Source: Plectrocnemia conspersa (Eukaryota > Arthropoda > Insecta > Trichoptera > Polycentropodidae). From it: DNA of 64,000 nt. Under the pieces are notes generated by a model. The model saw nothing but the letters and a program-made list of their open reading frames with translations. It ran no database searches and had not been told where the DNA came from. Where the stretch lies: assembly GCA_009617715.1 (NCBI GenBank), contig VTFK01000345.1, forward strand, positions 186,001 through 250,000, in the 5' to 3' direction. Both the position numbers and the translations under genes were made by a program. Shown in pieces: positions 24,420-37,266 of the stretch (position 1 is the stretch's first letter; the number at the start of each line of letters is the position of its first letter).

Positions 24420-27400
24420 AAAAAAACATATTTTTGAAATGCTTTCTTTACCTTAGAAAAATAGCTTTGTTTTTATTTTTGTTAGCCATTTTATTTTTAA
24501 ACCAATACAGTTGCTCTGAACATTCACATAATTTACCAAAACGACAAGAGGTTAGACTGAACCATTGATCTGCAATATCCTCAATATCATGCCATACATC
24601 TAAACTCGCATCTGTAAAACTCTACCGCTTATCCTCATACTATGTTTATATATTCTTATTTTTTTCAATATCGCATCGCTTTCAAAAGCGAAGCCCGGAA
24701 GAGCGGGTTTGGTTTAAGTTCACAATGGGCGATAAAATGGAGGCATTTTGGTCCGGCTGTATCTGCTATTGTGGCCGGAATCAACAGTGAGACGTGCCGG
24801 TGATTGATGACGCGGTAAATAATTCTTCAGAATCCGATAAGGGACATTACACACGGGGCCGCAACAATGGCCCGTCGCGGCCAGCCGGCCGACTGGCCGC
24901 AAGCTCCTTGCGCCGATTTTTCATTCGTGGATGAGTGAGGGAAATTCGGAAAAATATCGCGCGCCATTCTGCATCGATGGATACATTTTTTGCCACTTCG
25001 GTGAACATTTTATACGTTTTTTTTTTTTCTCCCAGCGACCGGCCGACGTATGGGTTTTAATTTTTCATTCATATGTGTGGACTGCGTTATGGTGCAGTGC
25101 CTTTTGCAAGTCATCGTCCAAGAATAATAATAGTTTTGGGATATATAAAAAGGGCTTTTAATTTTAATGTAACTTTAACGTTCATATATTATAATATATG
25201 TTCCTATGTTATAAGAAACCACTTGAAAAGAACAATATTTAAAATTATAGATTTTAATATTGATTGTAAAATAAATCTCAAATACTTTTGTTAATAATGT
25301 GATTATAATTTATTAAATTGGATAATATATATGTTAAATATATATAACGAACAAGAATAAAAAAAGGTTTATTATATTTATTTTTATGAAACATAGACAA
25401 TGTTTGCCACCGCCTTTTTTTTATTAAATAGGGTAGTAACATAAAATGAAAATCAAGCGTTGAATACTTGATCTTTAATCTCCAAGGTTAAATTTAACGA
25501 AAACATTTTTTTAATATTTTCTAAAGAGTTATCTACCATTAGAAACTTAATGCAAATATTTGAAACCGATTAAGAATGGAAAAAACACACTTACCACAAA
25601 AAATCAGACACTTTATAACCTATTTTTATTGCACGCTCTTCTTATACTAATCATAAAAAAAATACCCTTAATATCCTTTAAATACCAGCAATCAAAGAAC
25701 ATTGTCATTTTCATACCATAAATATACGAAAAACTACTTTGACCCACTAAACACCGTGTGGCAAAAATACGATAAAAACAACATTAAATTAAAATATAAG
25801 TATATGTTAAAGTACATATTACTTTAGTGACTGAAAACACATTTCAATGGTCCCTGATGCTTAGATAAATGTACTAAATAAGCACTTAATCCAATGATAT
25901 TATAATTTATTCAACTTTAATTTGTAAAGGTTTTTCCTTTCATATTAAAACTACAAATTTTATTTCTTTTATTGTAACTTACATTAAAATGTAAAAATAA
26001 AAATTGTTGTAAACCAGTAATGTGTTTTATTTATAATGGTATGTGTGTAAAATCATTTATAATAATAAAATAAACGTTTTATATAAAAATAAAACGCCTT
26101 ATTTATTTATTACACTTTTGAGCGGTAACGTTTTTCAAAAAGATTTTATAAATAAATATACAAATAAGATATTAAATTAAGTGTGTGTAAATAATATATC
26201 GAGTAGACCTTAATTGATTTACACATAGACTAAATAAGAAAGATATTATAAAAGTATTCTATTTTATAATAAAAAATTCAATGGTATCAAACATTTAAAG
26301 CATGAACAAATATTTAAAAGAATGCGCTTGTACCTGTTAAATAATTATTATTTTATATAAAGTAGCTAATATTTTAACTCCCAGTTTCTTGGCATGAGCT
26401 ATTAACCTGGGTAACTATTTAATTTATATAATTATTCTCTTTTTTACTTTTTAAAGGCAAAAAAACTGCGTTTCAATATTATTAATAAAGATATCACTTA
26501 AACCATATCTAAATATTAATTAGTGCTTAAATTCTAACCTGAACTATATATTTTGTTTATTTACTAATAATGACAAAGTTTAAAAATACTTCATACGTAC
26601 ACTATTGTAAATAAATCAAATATTATAAATAAGAAGATAAAAAAGTACTACCATTAGGTGAATCGTGTACAGAGGTGTTAATATGTAAAACCAATTTCCG
26701 AGTCAGGGAATTCAAATCCCTAGCAATTTTATTTACAAGGATATAACAACAGTCCTGTAGACATAAAAATAAATTTAACAGAAAAGTATCAAATTTAACA
26801 TAAAAATAGATTTAAATTTATTATTTTATTAAAATTTTATAAAGGTTTAGTTACTTTAATTGTGCAATAAATAGCTAGAATATATACTTTTTTTTTGTAT
26901 TGTGAATATCTACCAGTTCGCATTTTAATTTAACTGCATATTAATACTACAAAGTCAATATGTAAGATGCGTGTCGTAATATGTAATTACAACATATCCC
27001 TAGTTCGTTTTCAAAGCGTTTTGATAGTCCTATAAGCGTTAGTCCTATCATTAAAAAAGAATAAGAAGAATCTATGAACATAAGGAAGTACAATACAGAT
27101 CTAGTTAAACGTGTGTAAATTTAAGTTTAAAAAATGCATATAGCAGCTACTATTAAGAAGACATATTCAAATATTTTTTAGAGATTTTAAATGACATTCT
27201 ATACTACATAATCTATACATGTGTTTAATAAATTGGTTGTAAAAGTTTTTTACTTGTATCAAGTTTGATGTGTCATAACAATAATTATTGTAGACTTTTA
27301 CATTTTGGTCCTTATGAACTTAAAATAAATTATTTAAAATAAATTAAAAATAGAAATACTGTAACACACGTCGATGATAAGTATATAACATTTTTTAGCA

Positions 27401-28548
27401 TTCGGTCAAAACGCTCAATCCATCGTCTTCGCATAAAGCTTTGGGCGCGTGGGCGTCGACCTAGTGAAATTTATGAAATTTCGCGTATCCTTCGCGCAAG
27501 TAAGGAAAATACACACATCCTCATCAATAATTTATATGAAGATATCAGAAGGAGTGTGGTAGAGGGTGGCAGGGCAGGTTAGCCGCCGCTGACAGCAGCC
27601 TCGGACAGGGCTCGTTTTTCACACAACTCCTCTGACAAATGTGCTCGCAACGCCCTGTTATCAATCTTTTCCCGTTCGTTTTTTTCCTCCGCTGCCGATG
27701 GCTATGTTCTACATCCATTATCCGCCATCACGCCCATCTACGATTTTTCGCCCCGTAAATAGCTCGTCTGTGAATATTGAGATTAATTTTTGTAGATTAA
27801 TTTTGAAGCGCGGCTGCCGATTGTCGCGATCGGCTGTCAGAATTTTGGCAGTGTCGATAAAAGGCCTTTTATTACATTACCGTTAATTTTACTTTTTTTT
27901 TTAGTAAGATTGAATGCTACATTTAAATTTCGTTGTGTTTTTAAAATATAAAACAGAAAATCTTTTTATCAGAACTATTGATAAAAAATATTAAATTTCA
28001 ATTAATCAATTACTATTTTTGAATCCAAACAAAATGATTTATTTTTAATTTGCAATTATTATCTTTAATAACATATCATAAAAGGTAAAAACCTACTAGA
28101 TTTTACGTCAATATATAGTGAATTATTTTAAGCATTGTATTTTATCTAATAAAAAAATTCAATATTTTTGATTGAGTGCGATTTAACAGGGATTTTTTTT
28201 AAATATATACGAATTTAAATAAATACTGTGTTTCGTAAAACAAATTGTTTGCGCTTGTTTAAGATAAATATTCGGATATTTTTGCGAAAAGAGTTTCGTT
28301 GCAGAGAGGTGTTCACTGTTCTGATCAATGCTTAATCTGTTCAACAGTTACAATTACTATAAAACAATAATTGTTTATATTGCTTACTTTTACTTTGTTT
28401 TAAAAAAAAATATAATATATTCAATGCATGTTTCAATACATGGTAATATATTTTTTCTTATCGCATACTAATGCTTAGCATATTGAAGTATTAGGAATAA
28501 AGCCAATTTCCAAGATACACATAAGATACTTGTATATAGTATTGAGTA
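24420..28548. other. Spacer, mostly AT-rich, two GC-richer islands
   Basis: No gene recognised. Islands at about 24640-25110 and 27360-27880; the latter includes an 81-codon open stretch (27641-27886) without recognisable features. 25110-27350 is A/T-rich and featureless. A T-loop-like block at 26697-26715 was examined and not called. Confidence 0.5.
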
Positions 28549-29017
28549 AGAATTCTGGTTTTTTTTTATTGTTGTGAATTCAGACTCACACTTTAATAAA
28601 TATTAGGAATTAATAATAAGATTCAATATATATGCAAAATAAGGTTTATTCCATTTTATTACATTCTCATTCTTGTATTTAGCATATTAATATATAAATA
28701 TATTATACAATATTGACTAGTGCTATAAATAAAAAAAATGAAGGTAAATTGCAAAATTATTTATTATAGAAAATAATTAAGCTAAATTTAAAAGGTGACC
28801 CTTTTAGTACTTAAGTAGAAGTTCTGTTTCTGATTATAAATCGCAAATATAAAACTCTTACTCTGAAAAAAACTCTGAATTACTAGGATTCAAGAATTTC
28901 CATTTAATATTTAATTTACATAAATTCAGTATCTTTTAAATGACAATTTTTTTCAAAATTTAATTTTGCTCAAAAATTTATTTTTATAACTTAACCTTTC
29001 AATTGCCAGACCTATTT

Positions 29018-29601
29018 ATTTATTATTATTTTATTTTATTAATTTATTTAGCTTAATAGCTAATCTTTACATCTAACAAATTTAGTAAACATATATAAAA
29101 AATATATAAAAAATACATAACAGAAAGAAAAAATAAAAATATACAATAATAAAGACTTAATATTATAATTTATTTCTATATGTACGAAGGTGTTTTTTTA
29201 TTCCATTTATGAAACCCGTTATATTTTTGCTGTTTCGGATTTCTCTTGGAAGACTATTATATAAATCAAAACCTCCGTACATAATTCCCCTAGCCGTACT
29301 CGTTTTCTTATACTTAATTATCTTTAAATTTTCTCTATTTCTAGTATTATATTTATGTACATCTTTATTTCTTATTAAATACTTATTAAAATATTTTGGT
29401 AACATATTATTTTCTAACTTATATATAAATACTAAAACATTCATACTCAATATTTCTTGAACATTCAACCTTTCTAATCTATCAATCATACTTTTACAAT
29501 TAGTTAATCTATTTTTATTTAAGATTACTCTCATTGCCTTATTTTGTAATTTTTGCAACATTTGTTTGTCTAATTTATTTAACATATTTAATAGTGTTGC
29601 A
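29018..29601 (-). mobile_element. 5'-truncated non-LTR retrotransposon, family 2, copy 2
   Basis: Minus-strand element. Its tail is at the left (ATT/TTTA-rich, 29018-29042), followed by the ttagcttaatagctaa hairpin, the UTR and the C-terminal coding part. The 5' truncation point is at about 29601 (gttgca). The same site without the element is present in unit 2 at about 30325-30345 (gacctatttaagtg), which places the insertion between ctattt and aagtg with attt as the likely short target duplication (29014-29017 and 29602-29605). Confidence 0.9.
29163..29600 (-). pseudogene. C-terminal fragment of LINE family 2 ORF2
   Basis: A 140-codon open frame (29585-29163) equals the C-terminal part of copy 1: MLNKLDKQMLQKLQNKAMRV, then CKSMIDRLERLNVQEILSM, YNTRNRENLKI and LYNSLPREIRNSKNITGF. 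There are only a few residue differences, including a short insertion around KIIKYKK. It keeps Gln at two positions that are stops in copy 1. It has no RT active site, being only the tail end of ORF2 left by truncation. Confidence 0.88.
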
Positions 29602-29895
29602 ATTTAAGTGATAAAAACTAAACAATTTGTCAAAACAAGTATTTTTATTTACAAATAAATATGATTTTAAAAAAATATTTTTAAGCTTGTTATTTTCTAC
29701 AGATATTAATTATATATTTCATATATAAACTACGGTAAAAATTTTAACAAAATAAAACACGTTTTATTTGGTTGAACGATTGAGAATATAAAAAACTATT
29801 AGAAAAAATTATTTAAAAAAACATCTTATCATTTGCTAAATTAGCAAGAAAATGCTTTTTTGCATATGGGATTTTTTTTATAAATATTTTATTAG

Positions 29896-30737
29896 AAATT
29901 CTGTTTTTTTTATTGTTGTGAATCAACACTCACACTTAAATAAATATTAGAAATTATTAATAAGATTTAATATATATATGAAATTTGAAGTTTGTTTCTT
30001 TCTGTTGTAGTGACACTTTTGTAATTAGCATATTAAAATATAAATATATTATATAATATTAACTAGTACAATAAATAAAAAAAAAATCAAGTTGAATTTC
30101 AAAATTCACGCTAAATTTTAACGATAATCATTTTAGTATTTAAATAGGAATTCTGTTTCTGATTATAAAGATTACATTCACGACTCTAAATTACAAGGAT
30201 TCAAGACTTTTCATTTAATATTCAATTGACATAAATTCAGTACAATATTAGGTTATTTTAAATGACATTTTATTATTGAACTTTTTGATCAAAATTTAAT
30301 ATTTTAACTTAACCTTTCTGATGCCAGACCTATTTAAGTGGTAAACACTAAAAATATTTGTTAAAACAATTTTTTTATTTACAAATAAATTTAAAGAAAT
30401 AAACGTAATATAGCGGTTAATTTTGTTGAAGAATTGAGAATATAAAAAAAATATATTAAAAAAATAAACCAAAAATCTAATATAGAATGTTTACAAAAAT
30501 TTTATTTTTTGTTAAATTAGCATGAATATGCTTTTTTCAATGTCTTCGATGACATGTCGTCTACAAAAAGCAAAGTTTTGCATTTGGCTACCAGATTTTG
30601 TTCACATGAGCTCAAAATATCTCATTTTTTTTTCTTCACTAAGTAGATTGTTTATAGGCAAGCATTACAAACATAAAAATATACAGAACAAGATTAGTTG
30701 GAAATAAAGCACTAATATTTTTTTAATATTTCATTAG
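29896..30737 (+). repeat. Tandem duplication, unit 2 (empty LINE site)
   Basis: Starts aaattctg, then tattgttgtgaatcaacact, and ends atatttcattag. It matches unit 1 block for block, including ttctgtttctgattataaa and ttcaagacttttcatttaat. The LINE insertion site is uninterrupted here (gccagacctatttaagtgg). The copies have diverged by many substitutions, so the duplication is older than the LINE insertion. Confidence 0.82.
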
Positions 30738-30880
30738 TATCGCCGATTCAGTTCCATGTACACATTATATTTAATTAATCCGATAGACTTATCGACTAAA
30801 TTTAAAGGGGAAGCGTGATTTCGATCCAGCCGTCGAACAACGGAACATAATCCGTAGAAAGTTTACGGTTTGGTTTCTCA

Positions 30881-30915
30881 CGCGCGTGCCGTAAGTGTAG
30901 TTTACGGCACGCGCG
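30881..30915. repeat. Perfect 14-bp GC-rich inverted repeat, 7-nt loop
   Basis: Arms 30881-30894 (cgcgcgtgccgtaa) and 30902-30915 (ttacggcacgcgcg), loop gtgtagt. It lies in a GC-rich island and is followed by an acacacatacacac-like run. Confidence 0.95.
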
Positions 30916-32110
30916 CGTACACACATACACACTTCACGATTCGCTTAAATATTTATATTCAGAATCGGAAAAACAACTTTTCCGCGCTTTTCCGCCGCCG
31001 CCTATATAATTCAGCGCCATTATGCCCACTTTCCGAGAAGTCTGTCCCGAGAACGAATGGCGAAAGTGAAGCAGTCACATTAGTTTTAATACACTTTTGA
31101 TAGATTGGTTTCTAGAGTCACGCGTCTCGGCCCTATGTGAGTGTATGTGTGCGCGCTAAGACCCGGCAAAAGTTTTTCCATATAAAAGTATAAGGTCAGA
31201 AGTTTCACCTTATTTGGTTATGGTGTTTTTTCTCCACAGCGACATACTTTTGTTACGTGCTAGGCACGAAATCAAAAAAAGGATAAAGAAAAAATGGGAA
31301 AAAGGGCGAAGAATGTGTATTACCCTGTGCGTATGCGTGAAACTTGGAAAGCGCTAGAAAATAATATACAGAGACATAATATAGATAAATCATGAGTTAC
31401 TTGTCTTTTGTCCTGAACTCGCAAAATATTTTTTGCGTGAACATTAATTGAAAAGTATTTCAAATTTAAAGATAAAGTGAGAAATTTTAGAAGCATAATA
31501 TAACTGTTCATATAAAGATTAATGTGCTAGTATTGAACATTATTATATTTAATGTCAGCTGCAAGGAGCTGGTTTAGTTCTTATCATTTTATATTAATAT
31601 TTAATATATTAACTATATATTTGTATATTATTTTTTCTTACTTAAATTATATTTTTAGTGTATTGCAATAATACTATATTTTGTTTATAAACCATTATGA
31701 TGGTTTATGGTAACTTGCTCAGACACAACGGTTTTTATTTGATTAAAATAAATAAATATACTGCAAAGCACAACGTATTCATTGCAAAATTGTAAAAATA
31801 AAACATGTATGCTTCAAAATTTAACCCATCGTTTGAAATTCGCTCCCGTTTATCTGCGACGTAAAACGAATAATGTAACTACACTTTACGACCGATTCCT
31901 TCTGCATTGGCAGCGTTTGCAATCTCGGCAACACCGTTAATTCCCCGGCCGTAAACGTCACGTAGCGTAGAACGCGAATACCGGCCACTCGCGAAACCGA
32001 CGCGTAATGATCAATAAAATCGTATCGACAATGGAAAGACTTTTGAAACGCAGACGTGCGGCTGGCTAGCGCCACGTGTCCCGGCGATAAATCAGACCCC
32101 TGGAAGTCGG

Positions 32111-32135
32111 GGCCCTTGCCGTGTAAGCAAGGGCC
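32111..32135. repeat. 9-bp GC-rich inverted repeat, 7-nt loop
   Basis: Arms 32111-32119 (ggcccttgc) and 32127-32135 (gcaagggcc), loop cgtgtaa. Allowing a two-G bulge on the left, the pairing extends by two more pairs. It lies in a GC-rich island without other structure. Confidence 0.8.
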
Positions 32136-33254
32136 GAAGGTATTTACCGCCCACACGCCCTTCTTGTGTTGCCAGCACGCACAAAAGCGCGCGGTTAGGC
32201 CTACGTACGTGTTTCGGGTGGGTGGAGGCAGTATACGCACTTTTTAATTCCTGACCGTTCACTTTCATCGTTCCTTGTGCTAAAACTAAAATTTAATTGA
32301 TTTCAGACTGAAAGTTTTGAAGAGAATTGACGTTGAAAATAATATTTCTAAAATTCTACTGCCACTCCTATATCAAGTTACAACTTAGATAGGAATAAAA
32401 AAATGCATTAGTAATATTTTTAACTATTTAAAAAAAGACCCATTTCTAATTTCTACATTTGTCTCCACAAAATATATGGCACAGAGAATATCATTGTTCA
32501 TATGCTTCTATTAGAAAATCTTTTACACTTCAGCATAAAATTAAGTCATTACATTACATATTCAAGGACTACACCAAATAATGAATAGTAACATGTTTCA
32601 ATGAATTAATTTAGTAACTGATAATGATGTTTCTTTTTGAGCAGAATAAATTTTCTATCAGTAATTTGAAAGTACATGCACAATATAAAAAAAAATATTC
32701 TGGAATTTTATTTTATAAGAATATCTAAAATTAAATTTTAAACCCAAAATAAAAATTTAACACTTTGTAAATTATCGAATAAAAAAGTACGCTAAAAAAT
32801 ATGTGAAGCATTAATAACTAAATCAGTGAAAATTCGTTACGACAAAAACAAATTTAAAAAATCACCCATCATTTTTAAATTTAAAAACCCTTAAAATAAA
32901 ATGACATAAATCAAGATTACAAAAATAAAATAAAGCACTGCTTAACTAATACAATCAATAAAAAAAATTAAAACATTTTTTTTATCAAAATGAAATAAAA
33001 ATACATAAAATTTGTTTAAAAGTTTTGATGTTCTGAACATTGAAGTAATAAAATCTTTTAAAATAAATATTTTTAAATAAATTGAATCAACATGTCTCTA
33101 ATGATCTATGATTTTTTCTTTATTTTTTTAAAAAATCGTTAATAAGTTTCTTAATGATAATTTACAATAAAATTTAAATTAACACTATCCAGTCCATATG
33201 AGTATATATTATAGTAAATGTGTATTACAAAAAAAAACAATACTATTTTAATGA

Positions 33255-34010
33255 AAACTTAATATATTTCCACCGGTGAATATATATTTTTACTAATGAA
33301 AATATAATTTATCTGACAGATGAAAGAAAAAAAAATGTCCTTAACGGGCGTTAAGCATGTAAAAATGTGACGTTAATAGTAGTCTTTAATTGACAGTTGC
33401 TATTTGTTAATTTCGTTTCAAAAAATATTTGTAAATCCAGTTTTACCTACTTTCACTTATAAAATTATAACTAATTAGTTCAAAACATATTTACTTGTCA
33501 ATTTAATAACATTATATTTTTAGTAGTGATAATATAGCTTTACTGAAAAATACACATTTACTGAAATTTGCTTTTCATAAGGTCAAGTTATGTTTGGTTA
33601 ACTCGTTTAGGTTAAATTTGAGTTTGAACAGCAAATATATATTATTTAAAACCGGCAAATTGTGTATCATCAAATTTAATTGAACCAGCACCTATCAATC
33701 AATTATATTTTCGCTACTAAAAATATATATTTTCCGGAGATAATGTATTCAGATATAATTTCACTGAAATTCCAGAAAAAATATATTTTTGCTTTTAATA
33801 CACATTCAATGTAACATAACTAAGCTCACCAAACTCTATTTGCCCTAATAAAAGTTCTGAAATTTACCATAGTTTTTGAACTTTTATTTGGTCAAATTGT
33901 ATTTGCTTAATTTGTATAAGTTAGGTTTGGGTTAAAAAAGCAAACATATGATTTAAAACAGTCAAATTGAATTTTATTGGAATTTTCGAGCCAATTTTAA
34001 TTTTACCAGC
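33255..34010. repeat. Palindromic AT-rich repeat modules
   Basis: Several copies of a loosely palindromic motif of the type tatatttt-crctagtg-aaaatata (for example near 33267, 33505, 33703 and 33750), plus two segments (about 33595-33650 and 33830-33950) matching the modules at 41519-42152, in part in reverse orientation. No coding capacity. Best read as a decayed foldback or MITE-like family. Confidence 0.5.
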
Positions 34011-34185
34011 GCATCAGTTAGATTATTTTTTGCAAGTATCTGTGAAAATGTTTTGTAATATAATTATTCCAAAATAGTAAAAATTAGCATTCACTGTTAC
34101 ATATTATTAAATATCATTATTGCAAAAATGTTAAATATTATAACAGAAAAAAATAATTGTTTTAATGATCAAACAATCAAAAACA

Positions 34186-34213
34186 ATGTATGCAAAAAAA
34201 AATTTGCATACAT
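34186..34213. repeat. Perfect 11-bp inverted repeat, A6 loop
   Basis: Arms 34186-34196 (atgtatgcaaa) and 34203-34213 (tttgcatacat) around six A's. Confidence 0.9.
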
Positions 34214-34289
34214 GAAACACTCTACTGTAAAACGAGATCTTTTTAATGCTTGATTAATTTTATACGTGTTCTTTAATAAAGATAAAATA

Positions 34290-34382
34290 TTGCATAATTA
34301 AATCCAGTTACACATGTGCATTGGATAATTAAATGCACATACATATGTGCATTGCATAATTAAATGAAAATACACATGTGTA
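34290..34382 (+). repeat. 31-bp tandem repeat, three units
   Basis: Units 34290-34320, 34321-34351 and 34352-34382 are each exactly 31 bp and share ttg-ataattaaat at the left and acayatgtg at the right. Units differ by a handful of substitutions and no indels. Each ends in a small palindrome of the acatgt type. A short minisatellite in AT-rich DNA. Confidence 0.85.
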
Positions 34383-34389
34383 TTTTTTT

Positions 34390-36535
34390 ATGCAATGCGT
34401 TCCTAATTTATAATACACACATTTCTGAGTTCAAAATAAATCAGTTTTATACATAATTTACTAGTAGAAAGGCATTTTGTTTGTAAAAGAACAAACTTTA
34501 GAAAGGGATTATATGTATTTAAAACACTAACATATATTGTACTTGAGTGAAACAAGCAGTAACGCATTTTTAGAGCCACCAATAAGGACTTATTCCAGAA
34601 CTTTTTGAGCAACCTGGATTATTTTTCATTTAACACAGCTACTCGATACACCTGTATTACTGCAATAAAAATATATTTCAAGCAGATATTACGGTGTCTA
34701 ATTGGATAAATTCGTAATGTTATTCGTAATACTATCAAGCAGTCAGATTGACGTAAAAATAAACATGAAAATTATTGGGTTATGGGGATATCACATAAGG
34801 GTTTATAGATATAAATATATTTTTAACAATCCAGAACATCCATAAGAAATCCTTTTTGAGTGCCACTTAATTATTAGCACTTGCGTTTCAAGTACCGCAT
34901 TCTGAGAAGTACTTATATAGTGTTGATCTTTTCTCAACCACGTACTCACAGTGTATTTTGCTCTAATTGCTTATATTATTATTTTAAATTGTATATATAA
35001 ACGTACATAGTACTATTTTATTCATAATATAACTTTAACAATAATATTAGATTTACAATTATTTTTATATTATATAATGTAAATTACAATATAATCTTCA
35101 AATTGAATTACTGTTTTTTTTTATGTACAATGCGAATCAATGGTACATAGATTAATATAAAATGATATAATACAATAACAATTAAATATAAATTTATATA
35201 CGGAATACATTAATTTTGCATAACTTTTCCCGGCACACAAAGAAATCTATTAATATGTCTCAGTTGCACTCGAGACATTTTTGATAACGAATCTATACGC
35301 TTCTCCTTACACTCATATATCTAGTACTCGCATCACAAAACCTTGGAAAAAAACTTAAGGGCGATAAATTCCTTTTTTTCTTTAAAAAGACTAAAAATTT
35401 CCCTTACAGATCCCCGCGGGCGCAAAAAACTAATTTAACTAAATCGCTCACGGTCTCGTATATAAATCTAGACGCCCTTCGGGAGGGCGCCGTTTAAAGC
35501 GCGAAAAAGGAAGGACACGCACGAGAAATGGCGAAACTGGGGAATTAAAAGCATGTACCACACCCACAAGACAATTTTTAGTTCCAGATAAATAGAACAG
35601 GACAATTGGCTAACATCTATGTAAGCATAATAAAATAAATACGTAACCAACCAACGTTTGTACATTAATAAGAGTGAATGACAATTAAAATAACAGTTTA
35701 GATCTATACATTTAATTTTTTACTGTTATCTTAGTATATGTTTAATATATACAATATATGAGCATTATATCAAATATTGATATTTATATATAACATAACA
35801 TTTGCTTACAATCCATTTCAGATATAAATTTCTTAACCAATCAACTGATAACTTATTTGCTCGATTGCTTATAACGAATCAATATTTAGTTTAATAACTC
35901 TATCATTATGTTTATATTTGTGATAAACTTAAATTGTAATTTATTTCCAAGAATTTGCGATACGCGACCTTTAGCTTTTATGTGAACAACAATCAACATT
36001 ACATTTTGTAACGAACAAAGGGTTAAATTATGTAGTATACGCACGAGTAACTCTCTTATTTTTTTTTAAATAATTAAATTATAAAATCGCAATAAAAAAT
36101 TGAAAGCTTGAAAAGAATCGCCTGCCAAGCGTGATGTAAAGTACCAGAAGTTAATATAAAGAATCAATATGCGACACAATGTGATACGGATCGTAAAAAA
36201 AAATATTTCTTTCGACCATAAAAAAAAGTTTTTCAATATCTATTGAAATACGAAAAATACTTTACGGCGGCGAAATTCCGAGAGCATTAAATACTTTTTT
36301 ATTTGCCTGAAAATGACTGACTTTCACCGGTAAAGTCGTAAAGCATTTCAGGCATACGTTATGTGTATTAACTGCGAAAGAGCTTTTATCGCCCAGGCAA
36401 CTTATGCGACACACTTAAAAAATAAAAATATATTATACTTAAATAATAACAATAAAATCAACAGTTATTTTTTGTAAGTTTTGGGAATAGATTTAAAGAC
36501 CGTGAAACCTTTTTTATCTATCTTAAAAAAAAATC
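34390..36535. other. Spacer, no gene recognised
   Basis: A/T-rich, with a GC-richer island at about 35230-35560 and another short one at 36240-36400. Nothing else recognised. Confidence 0.5.
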
Positions 36536-36539
36536 GATC

Positions 36540-36735
36540 GGATATATCCGGCGACGCAAAACGCTTCGACTAAATTAGGTAAGATATGGGCCCAAGTAAA
36601 AAATTGTAACCTTTTAAAGGTGGAAAAATTGCCAACATATTGTAGGAAGGCAATAGGGCTCATACGTGATCGTCCTTCGTACAATAAACCATCCGAACTC
36701 TCGGGAGGGGTAGCGCCTCTTGAATTTTTAACCCT
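36540..36735 (+). pseudogene. Possible C-terminal scrap of a non-LTR RT
   Basis: One open frame reads through TKLGKIWAQVKNCNLLKVEK, then RKAIGLIRDRPS and LSGGVAPLEFL. This has the shape of the LINE post-RT segment in which a line like LLDKVQRKAIRLIGDPSL is followed by an RRxVAxLxLF block. It is a third LINE type, unlike families 1 and 2 here. No other RT block was found next to it, so the call rests on one motif. Confidence 0.4.
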
Positions 36736-36739
36736 CAAC

Positions 36740-37266
36740 CAAGGATCTAACCTACTTATAAATATTTATTATACTTGTTTTGTGCAAAAATTATTTTTTA
36801 TATTAGAATATTCTTGTTCTTGAAAAAGATTATAGATGTATCATGAATATGGAAGCTCATAATAAAAAAAAGCTTCCACACCATATCAATAATATTTTAA
36901 TCAAAGTTTGTCTGTCCAACTAAAAAGTAACAAATAAAACACTAGCAATAAAAAAATTGCAAGATGTTGATTATGTTTACATCATTGTTGTTTATGAATA
37001 CCCTATTATAACGCATAAGGGTGTCATGTTTAAATACAATAAATAAATCAATAACTTTTTTTTGAGTCTACAATTCTGTTCTTCTACTTAACTTTTAATT
37101 ACTAGATTTTTTATATGATTATTTTTAATTATTTTTTTATTAAAAAATAATTTATTTAGCTAGATTACTAAAATATTATTAAAATGTAAAATTTTATAAT
37201 ATCATCAAATTTTTATTTTTTAAATACAAATTTAACAATTGCTATTCTAGATCATTATTAAGCTAT
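36740..37266. other. AT-rich flank of the mariner
   Basis: Nothing recognised beyond short repeats. Confidence 0.6.

Larger units (their letters stand above)
28551..29895 (+). repeat. Tandem duplication, unit 1 (interrupted by LINE)
   Basis: Begins with aattctgg, then tattgttgtgaattcagactc, and ends tattttattag. Its blocks recur in the same order in unit 2 (29896-30737). It is interrupted at 29018-29601 by a family-2 LINE. Near its end it lacks about 170 bp that unit 2 has, between gcttttt and tgcat. No coding capacity recognised. Confidence 0.82.
30738..33252. other. Spacer with two GC-rich islands
   Basis: Islands at about 30760-31300 and 31830-32340 are among the most GC-rich parts of the window and each contains a perfect short hairpin. 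A 139-codon open stretch on the minus strand (32240-31821) has no recognisable domain and an overlapping competitor on the plus strand; it is not called as a gene. 32340-33250 is A/T-rich. Confidence 0.45.

Noticed and set aside
26645..26735. Possible tRNA with a T-loop-like ggaattcaaatccc
   Set aside because: The T-stem pairing is out of register for a canonical TTC loop, and no acceptor or anticodon stem can be drawn.
31821..32240. 139-codon open stretch on the minus strand in a GC-rich island
   Set aside because: Longest unexplained frame in its island, but with no recognisable motif, an overlapping antisense frame and a composition explained by low stop density in GC-rich DNA.
36523..36738. 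71-codon minus-strand open stretch
   Set aside because: It is the antisense shadow of the plus-strand LINE-like frame at 36540-36735, which carries the recognisable motif.
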